Shown here one piece after another: positions 6,206 to 12,738 of a stretch of DNA of 12,738 nt. Positions within the stretch are counted from its first letter, which is position 1; each line of letters begins with the position of its first letter. The notes under the pieces are model-generated. The model was not told the DNA's origin and did not search any database. It saw only the letters and a program-made list of their open reading frames with translations. The position numbers and the translations under genes were made by a program. The DNA lies in the NCBI GenBank assembly GCA_020438595.1, contig JAGQUI010000033.1, forward strand, positions 1-12,738, in the 5' to 3' direction. Source of the stretch: Propionibacteriaceae bacterium. GTDB lineage: Bacteria > Actinomycetota > Actinomycetes > Propionibacteriales > Propionibacteriaceae.

Positions 6206-7066
6206 TCAGCGCGCCAGCGACTCGGTGACGTCCGGATCGCCGTACGGCGAGTGCCGGGTGATCGTGCGTCCCGGGTGCAGGGACGCGTCGGAGACGTAGC
6301 GCTCGTACAGCGCGGCCTCGGCGTCCGCGTCCCCGGCGTCGGCCCGCTCGAGCAACTCGGCGAGTTCATCCAGTTCGTCCACGCCGGGACGGGCGCCCCA
6401 GTCGTCCCAGAGCAGCAACTCGTCGCCGTAGCGGTGGGCCACCTGGAACACGACGTACTCGCCGATGAAGTCCGCCCCCTTGAACGGCAGGCTCGGGTCC
6501 ACGCCGTAGGCATCGGCGTCGAGCGTTCCCGCCCGGTGGCCGCGCCACGCCTGGGCCGCGGTCTCGAACGGCGCGCCGGCACCGCACCGCAGGTCGCGGA
6601 CGTCGAACGCGAAGCCCTCCGGGGTGAGTTCCGGGTCGGTGCGCACCCACCGCCCGCCGTCGAGGTACTCCACGACGACGTGGTCGTGGTGGAACGGCGG
6701 GGCGAAGTAGCCGGCGAAGCCGACGACGGTGCGGGCAGGGACGCCGCGTGCCCGCAGCGCGCCCACCAGGAACAGCGAATGGTCCCGGCAGCACCCGGCC
6801 ACCTTCGAGGTCGTCTCGCGGGGCTCGGTGAGCGGCTCCGGGTGGCGCGCCCGGTCGAGGTCGAGGATGCGCTCCAGCCAGCGGCTGTCGATCTCACCGC
6901 GCCGGGCGGGCGGCAGGTCCGGGAACTCGGCCCGGTAGTGCACGATCGTGTTGCGGGAGGCCGCGCACAGCGCGTCCACGTCGTCAGGCAGGGGGCGCAG
7001 CCGGTCGGCGTGCCGGCCCGGGTCGGAGTAGGGCGACTGCCGCCGCCAGAGGTCCATGAACTCCAT
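6206..7066 (-). CDS. Transglutaminase-like domain protein
   Basis: A protein of 286 residues from ATG 7066. The core is a papain-like transglutaminase fold: AGCCRDHSLFLVGALRARGVPAR carries the likely nucleophile Cys (second of the CC pair, residue 93 from this start), FHHDHVVVEYLDGGRWVRTDPEL carries the His (129) and Asp (144). Cys-x-DH, then small residues, then RxxGxPAR is the signature seen in bacterial transglutaminase-like proteins, most of them proteases, amidases or of unknown substrate. There is no signal peptide or membrane segment, so it is probably cytoplasmic. The N-terminal MDLWRRQSPYSDPGRHADRL resembles the usual start of this family, which favours ATG 7066. The frame is also open from GTG 7105/ATG 7102, where GGGGGG lies directly against the start. 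It follows the folP2-like gene by 54 nt or less and is probably co-transcribed. Substrate unknown. Confidence 0.82.
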   Translation of the reverse strand: MEFMDLWRRQSPYSDPGRHADRLRPLPDDVDALCAASRNTIVHYRAEFPDLPPARRGEIDSRWLERILDLDRARHPEPLTEPRETTSKVAGCCRDHSLFLVGALRARGVPARTVVGFAGYFAPPFHHDHVVVEYLDGGRWVRTDPELTPEGFAFDVRDLRCGAGAPFETAAQAWRGHRAGTLDADAYGVDPSLPFKGADFIGEYVVFQVAHRYGDELLLWDDWGARPGVDELDELAELLERADAGDADAEAALYERYVSDASLHPGRTITRHSPYGDPDVTESLAR

Positions 7067-7120
7067 GGCGACAGAGTGCACCACCCCCCGGGGAGCGTCC
7101 ATCACCCCCCGGCGTACTGC

Positions 7121-8038
7121 TCAGCCGGGTTCCCCGCGGACGGTAACGGTCGGCGGCCGGTCGCCGCGGATCGAGGCGACCATGTCGGCCACCTGGCGGG
7201 TGGCGGCGACGTCGTGGGCGCGGAACACCGCCGTCCCGAGCCAGCCGGCGATCGCGGTGGCGGCCAGCGTGCCGAACAGCCGCTCGTCCACGCCCAGATC
7301 GAGGGTCTCACCGACGAAGTCCTTCCGCGACAGCGCCTGCAGCACCGGGTGCCCGAGCGCGGCGACCGCCCCGGTGGCGCGCAGCACCCGCAGCGAGTGC
7401 CGGGTGGTCTTGCCGAAGTCGAGGGTCGGGTCGACCAGCACCCGTTCGGCGGGGACGCCCGCCGCGATCGCCCGCGCGGCGCCCGCGGCGAGGGTGGCGA
7501 GTACATCGCGCACGACGTCGTCCGGGTCGGGCCCGTAGCTCACGTTCACCGGGTCGGTGCGCGGCGGCAGCCCGCCGGTGTGGGTGACCACGTACCCGGC
7601 ACCGATCTCGGCCGCCACGTCCACCAGTTCCGGGTCGGCCCCGGCCCAGGTGTCGTTGACCAGGTCGACGCCGGCCTCGGCGCAGGCGGACGCCACCTCC
7701 GAGCGCCACGTGTCGAGGCTAAGGATGACGTCCGGGTGCCGCTCACGCACGGCGAGCAGGAACGGCCGGACCCGCCCGATCTCCTCCTGTGCCGAGACCT
7801 CCGGTCCGACCTGCCCGGCGCGGACCCCGCCGACGTCGACCAGGTCGGCGCCCTCGGCGAGCAGCCGGTCGACCGCCGCCAGACCCGGCTCGAGGTCGGC
7901 GTAGCGGGCCGCGGCGTAGAACGAGTCGGGCGTGCGGTTCACGATGCCCATTACGGCAGGTCGGGACGCGTCGAAGCGGCGTCCGCGCAGCACCAGGGCC
8001 GGTGTGGCCACCGGAGGACTCGGCCAGGTTTCGCTCAC
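7121..8038 (-). CDS. folP2: Dihydropteroate synthase paralogue, FolP2 type
   Basis: A 305-residue TIM-barrel protein of the pterin-binding family. Landmarks are VMGIVNRTPDSFY (29-41), GADLVDVGGVRAG (63-75), LSLDTWRSEVA (107-117), LVNDTWAGADPE (126-137), VVTHTGGLPPRT (150-161), VDPTLDFGK (202-210), LSRKDFVGE (236-244) and GTLAATAIAGWLG (256-268). True FolP enzymes have a V in NVTPDSF and a DGG just after it. Here the motif is NRTPDSF followed by YAAAR, and DVGG-V-RAG replaces the usual DIGGESTRPG. Those changes match mycobacterial FolP2, a paralogue reported to lack synthase activity, so a role in folate synthesis should not be assumed. GTG 8038 is chosen because everything upstream in this frame is repeat DNA. 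No clear ribosome-binding site is present; the transcript may be leaderless. In mycobacteria folP2 lies beside gpgS, which is absent here. Confidence 0.87.
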   Translation of the reverse strand: MSETWPSPPVATPALVLRGRRFDASRPAVMGIVNRTPDSFYAAARYADLEPGLAAVDRLLAEGADLVDVGGVRAGQVGPEVSAQEEIGRVRPFLLAVRERHPDVILSLDTWRSEVASACAEAGVDLVNDTWAGADPELVDVAAEIGAGYVVTHTGGLPPRTDPVNVSYGPDPDDVVRDVLATLAAGAARAIAAGVPAERVLVDPTLDFGKTTRHSLRVLRATGAVAALGHPVLQALSRKDFVGETLDLGVDERLFGTLAATAIAGWLGTAVFRAHDVAATRQVADMVASIRGDRPPTVTVRGEPG

Positions 8039-8059
8039 GCCCCCACTGTGCCGCATCCC

Positions 8060-8174
8060 GGGGACGGTTCCATTCCGGTTCGCGGGGACGGTTCCATTCC
8101 GGTTCGCAGGAACCGTCCCCATTCCGATTCGCGGGGACGGTTCCCTTCCGGTTCGCAAGAACCGTCCCCGTTCG
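8060..8174. repeat. Type B repeat cluster in a divergent promoter gap
   Basis: Five units lie between the folP2-like and MFS genes. Two exact tandem copies of GGGGACGGTTCC plus ATTCCGGTTCG lie at 8060-8082 and 8084-8106 with a 24-bp period. An inverted copy is at 8109-8131, a direct copy (CTTCCGGTTCG ending) at 8133-8155, and a shorter inverted copy at 8159-8174. The cluster starts about 20 nt upstream of the folP2 start codon, so it lies within or next to that promoter. The remainder of the gap, 8175-8308, holds the MFS promoter region; I see no clear hexamers there. Confidence 0.92.
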
Positions 8175-8308
8175 CCTTCACTGACGGGACGCTCAGCGTC
8201 GGCACCCACCGCCGTTAAGGGTCGAGACCGCCGCACCGCACCCGACCCGGTGGAGCAGGATGGGAGGCGCGGCCTGCGGTGGCCGTCCCCGCCGACCAAG
8301 GGCCGTCC

Positions 8309-9955
8309 ATGCAGAACTCCGCGATCGACTCGCCGCGCGCGTGGCTGATGTGGTCGCTCGGCGCCCTCGCCTACACCGTGGCGGTGATGCAGCGGACGAG
8401 CTTCGGCGTGGCGAGCGTGCTGGCCACCGAGCGGTTCTCCGCCGGCGCGTCCCTGGTCAGCCTGTTCGTGGTCGTGCAGCTGCTCACCTACGCGGCGATG
8501 CAGGTGCCGGTCGGCCTGCTCACCGACCGGTTCGGCACCCGCCTGGTGCTCACCGCCGGCGCCGCACTGATGTGCATCGGCCAGCTCGACCTCGCCTTCA
8601 GCACCAGCCTCGTCTCTGCGATCATCGCCCGCATCCTGGTCGGCGCCGGCGACGCGATGACGTTCACCGCCGTGCTGCGGATGCTGCCCGCCTGGTTCTC
8701 ACCGGGACGGATCCCTGTGCTCAACCAGCTCACCGGCATGGTCGGCCAGAGCGGTCAGGTACTCAGCTCCGTGCCCCTGGCCGCCATGCTCGGCGTCGTC
8801 GGCTGGACGAGCACGTTCGCCGCGGCGTCGGCGGCGTCCGCAGGGGTGGCCGTCGTCGTCCTGGTCCTGCTGCGCAACGCGCCGCCGGGTTCTCCGCAGC
8901 AGCCGGTGCGGATCGCTGCCGGCCTCCGGACGCAGGTGGCGGCCGTGCTGCGCGTCCCCGCGACCCGGTTGGCGTTCTGGATCCACTGGATGTGCGCCTT
9001 CTGGACGATGGTGTTCGCCCTGATGTGGGGCTACCCCTTCCTGCTCCGCGGGCTCGGCTACCCGCAGCCGGTCGCGGCCGGGCTGTTCACGGTGATGGTG
9101 ATCGCCGGCATCCCTGCGGGGCCGCTGATCGGCCTGCTCAGCCGGCGGGCGCCGCTGCAACGCACGAACATCGCGCTGCTCTCCTCGCTGCTGGCCGCCG
9201 TCCCCTGGCTCGCCGTGCTGCTGTGGCCCGGCACCGCGCCGGTGTGGCTGATGGCGATCGTGGTGGCCGGGATCGCCGCCGCCGGGCCCGGGTCCGGGAT
9301 CGGCTTCGACATCGCCCGGGCGTCCAACCCGCTGCACCGGATCGGCACCGCGACCGGGGTGGTCATCGTCGGCGGGTTCCTCGCCGGCCTGGTCAACATC
9401 CTGGTCGTCGGCGTCGTGCTCGACCTGGCCGGCGGGTACACCCTCGACGCGTTCCGCTGGGCGATGGCGACCCAGTTCGTGTTCTGGGGTATCGGCGTGG
9501 CCGGCGCCTACCGCGCTCGGGCACAGGCCCGGCGGCTGGACCACGCCCGCGGCGTCCGCTACCCCAGCCTGTGGGCGGTGCTGCGTCGGGAGGCGGCGAG
9601 CTGGACGGTGCAGTGGCGGAACTTCCGCGCCCCGGCCGAGACGGGCTGGGCCCCCGGCCAGCTGGAACTCGGACTGGCCGACGGCCGGGTGATCCGGGTG
9701 GCTGCGGTGCTGCCGGGGACGGGCGGCCAGCTGGTTGCGGTGGACGTGGTCCCGTCCGGGGCCCCGGAGGACTGGTGGCACCAGCGCGTCGACGACTACC
9801 TGGAGCTGGTCGGCACCCCGGAACTCGAGGTCGGTGCGGTGGAGGTCCGTTGCGCGGACGCCGCGTCCGTCGCCCGCGTCCGGGAGTTGATCGATGCCGA
9901 CCTCGGCGACCGCGAGGTCACCCTCCCGCTCGAGGTTACCGCCCGCGGGCGCTGA
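8309..9955 (+). CDS. MFS transporter with soluble C-terminal extension
   Basis: A 548-residue inner-membrane protein. Residues about 10-402 form the major facilitator fold with roughly 12 hydrophobic segments. MFS motif A is GLLTDRFGTR (69-78) in the first cytoplasmic loop; RILVGAGDAMTF (108-119) is the helix 4 region; a hydrophilic loop at 190-215 separates the halves. The N-terminal RAWLMWSLGALAYTVAVMQRTSFGVA resembles actinobacterial transporters of unassigned substrate. After the last helix, residues 403-548 form a charged, non-membrane domain (WTVQWRNF, LELGLADGRVIRVAAVLP, DDYLELVG, VRELIDADLGD) that I do not recognise; typical MFS proteins stop near 400-430. ATG 8309 has AAGGG 6 nt upstream; GTG 8279, in frame with GGGAGG 11 nt upstream, would add 10 residues. 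The substrate cannot be predicted. Confidence 0.87.
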   Translation: MQNSAIDSPRAWLMWSLGALAYTVAVMQRTSFGVASVLATERFSAGASLVSLFVVVQLLTYAAMQVPVGLLTDRFGTRLVLTAGAALMCIGQLDLAFSTSLVSAIIARILVGAGDAMTFTAVLRMLPAWFSPGRIPVLNQLTGMVGQSGQVLSSVPLAAMLGVVGWTSTFAAASAASAGVAVVVLVLLRNAPPGSPQQPVRIAAGLRTQVAAVLRVPATRLAFWIHWMCAFWTMVFALMWGYPFLLRGLGYPQPVAAGLFTVMVIAGIPAGPLIGLLSRRAPLQRTNIALLSSLLAAVPWLAVLLWPGTAPVWLMAIVVAGIAAAGPGSGIGFDIARASNPLHRIGTATGVVIVGGFLAGLVNILVVGVVLDLAGGYTLDAFRWAMATQFVFWGIGVAGAYRARAQARRLDHARGVRYPSLWAVLRREAASWTVQWRNFRAPAETGWAPGQLELGLADGRVIRVAAVLPGTGGQLVAVDVVPSGAPEDWWHQRVDDYLELVGTPELEVGAVEVRCADAASVARVRELIDADLGDREVTLPLEVTARGR

Positions 9956-9975
9956 GGGCGGGACGCCTGCCGACC

Positions 9976-10052
9976 GGACCGAGTGAGGGACGGTTCCTGA
10001 CTCGGTCCATACTCAGGTGGACCGAGTCAGGAACCGTCCCCCACTTGGTCCA
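9976..10052. repeat. Type A inverted repeat pair between convergent genes
   Basis: A direct type A unit at 9976-10009 has arms GGACCGAGT/ACTCGGTCC and core GGGACGGTTCC, one G short of the usual core. It faces an inverted unit at 10018-10052. Bases 9988-10009 and 10018-10039 are perfectly complementary over 22 bp. The inverted unit overlaps the 3' end of the NIPSNAP-like gene and encodes its last residues and stop. Confidence 0.92.
9988..10039. terminator. Possible bidirectional terminator hairpin
   Basis: A perfect 22-bp stem with an 8-nt loop (TACTCAGG) sits between the MFS gene, which ends 32 nt earlier, and the 3' end of the convergent NIPSNAP-like gene. There is no T-tract, so the terminator role is inferred from position and stem length. 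Confidence 0.45.
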
Positions 10053-10656
10053 CGTCCGGCACGGCGAGTTGGCGCGCCGGGTGGATGTCGTAGTCGGCCA
10101 TGTAGTCGAAGACGCCGCGCAGCGCGACCCGCTCCGGATCGGCGTAGTAGGGACGCTGCGCCTCGCGGAAGCCGGCCCAGTCGCCGTCGTAGCCGAACGC
10201 CCAGGTGAACATGTCGGTGGGCTCGTCCGCGACGGCGAACAGGCACTCGAACCCGTACCGCTCGCGGACGGCCACCACCCGGCGCCAGATCGCGAGGAAC
10301 TCCGGCCACGACCCCGTGATCGAGTAGCGCCGCATGATCGCGGTGCGCGACAGGTCCCCCGGCGGGTTCAGCACCTCGACCCGGACCGGGCGCACCCGCT
10401 CGTTGCGGAACACGTGCCCGGCCTTCCGCGCTCGGATCTCGGCGGTCTGCGGGTCGGCGCGGACGGCGGCCTCGCCCTCGTCCGGGTCGGCGTGGGAGTA
10501 CAGCCAGGTGAACTTGGGCTCGGCGTCGGTCTCGACGAACGCCCGGTGCACCTCGAAGCCGTGCCGGCGCCGGACGGCGACCTCCTCGGCCCACAAGCCC
10601 AGGTAGGGGTCCAGGTGGTGCGGCTTGACCGTGAACCGGTGCAGCAGGGTCGTCAT
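10027..10656 (-). CDS. Tandem NIPSNAP-like (dimeric alpha-beta barrel) protein
   Basis: A 209-residue protein with two similar halves of about 90 residues. Half 1 (5-95) reads LHRFTVKPHHLDPYLGLW, RRRHGFEVHRAFVE, KFTWLYSHA, and a TAEIRARKAGHVF helix. Half 2 (107-195) reads IMRRYSITGSWPEFLAIW, RERYGFECLFAVAD, MFTWAFGYDGD, and a DPERVALRGVFDY helix. The order (beta strand R-x-Y/F, helix ending W, YGF strand, FTWxF/Y strand) is that of NIPSNAP/ferredoxin-like alpha-beta barrel domains, which normally dimerise; here one chain could form the pair. The reaction is unknown. It follows the UvrA-like gene by 31 nt on the same strand and is probably co-transcribed. ATG 10656 is the start, with only a weak ribosome-binding site. 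The last eight residues, VDQVGDGS, and the TGA stop lie inside a type A repeat, so the natural C-terminus has been altered by the repeat. Confidence 0.8.
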   Translation of the reverse strand: MTTLLHRFTVKPHHLDPYLGLWAEEVAVRRRHGFEVHRAFVETDAEPKFTWLYSHADPDEGEAAVRADPQTAEIRARKAGHVFRNERVRPVRVEVLNPPGDLSRTAIMRRYSITGSWPEFLAIWRRVVAVRERYGFECLFAVADEPTDMFTWAFGYDGDWAGFREAQRPYYADPERVALRGVFDYMADYDIHPARQLAVPDVDQVGDGS

Positions 10657-10687
10657 CGCTCGAGGCCGGCAGTGCGACGGGCGGGGC

Positions 10688-12738
<2,051 letters not shown>

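Noticed and set aside
8060..8174. CRISPR array
   Set aside because: Units are 23 bp with a 1-3 nt separation and alternate in orientation; there are no unique spacers of constant length and no cas genes.
6158..8218. 686-codon plus-strand frame across the transglutaminase and folP2 genes
   Set aside because: Composition is His/Arg/Val/Gly-rich with no domain, and its end is repeat translation; two well-supported minus-strand genes cover it.
8039..8299. N-terminal extension of the folP2 product
   Set aside because: It would consist of repeat-derived GTVPANRN units; homologues start near the pterin-binding barrel.

Overview
The window comes from a chromosome of very high GC with actinobacterial traits. 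Codons are mostly G/C-ending and GTG starts are frequent. Several genes look leaderless, with a TANNNT hexamer 6-7 nt before the start codon. There is a FolP2-type dihydropteroate synthase paralogue and a DUF2510 membrane protein, both typical of Actinomycetota. I cannot place it below phylum from sequence alone.

Layout, left to right: the 3' end of ilvD (branched-chain amino acid synthesis, +); a DUF2510 single-pass membrane protein with a duplicated extracytoplasmic domain (+); a HAD-family hydrolase (+) followed closely by a small YcxB-like membrane protein (+); a class I/II PLP aminotransferase (-); a double-module YcxB-like protein divergent from it (+); pdxH (-); a transglutaminase-like cysteine protein (-) and a folP2-like gene (-), 54 nt apart or less and probably co-transcribed; an MFS transporter with an unusual soluble C-terminal extension (+); and a two-gene minus-strand unit of a short UvrA-like ABC ATPase (5' end outside the window) followed by a tandem NIPSNAP-like (dimeric alpha-beta barrel) protein. 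Most genes look like independent housekeeping or accessory metabolism. PdxH makes the PLP that the nearby aminotransferase needs, but they do not form an operon.

The most striking content is non-coding. Six intergenic gaps carry copies of one repeat family built on the core GGGGACGGTTCC (or its complement GGAACCGTCCCC). It has two flavours. Type A is bracketed by GGACCGAG/CTCGGTCC arms (gaps at 242-468, 1450-1613 and 9956-10026). Type B is bracketed by GAACCGGAA/TTCCGGTTC arms (gaps at 2776-3020, 5415-5498 and 8039-8308). Copies occur singly, in exact tandem and as perfect 22-bp inverted pairs. They sit in convergent, tandem and divergent gaps, and several supply the stop codon, in one case the last eight residues, of the neighbouring gene. 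Every gap longer than about 80 nt contains them. This looks like a REP/BIME-type family that spreads in intergenic DNA; no transposase for it is present in the window. No rRNA, tRNA, CRISPR array or complete insertion sequence was seen.
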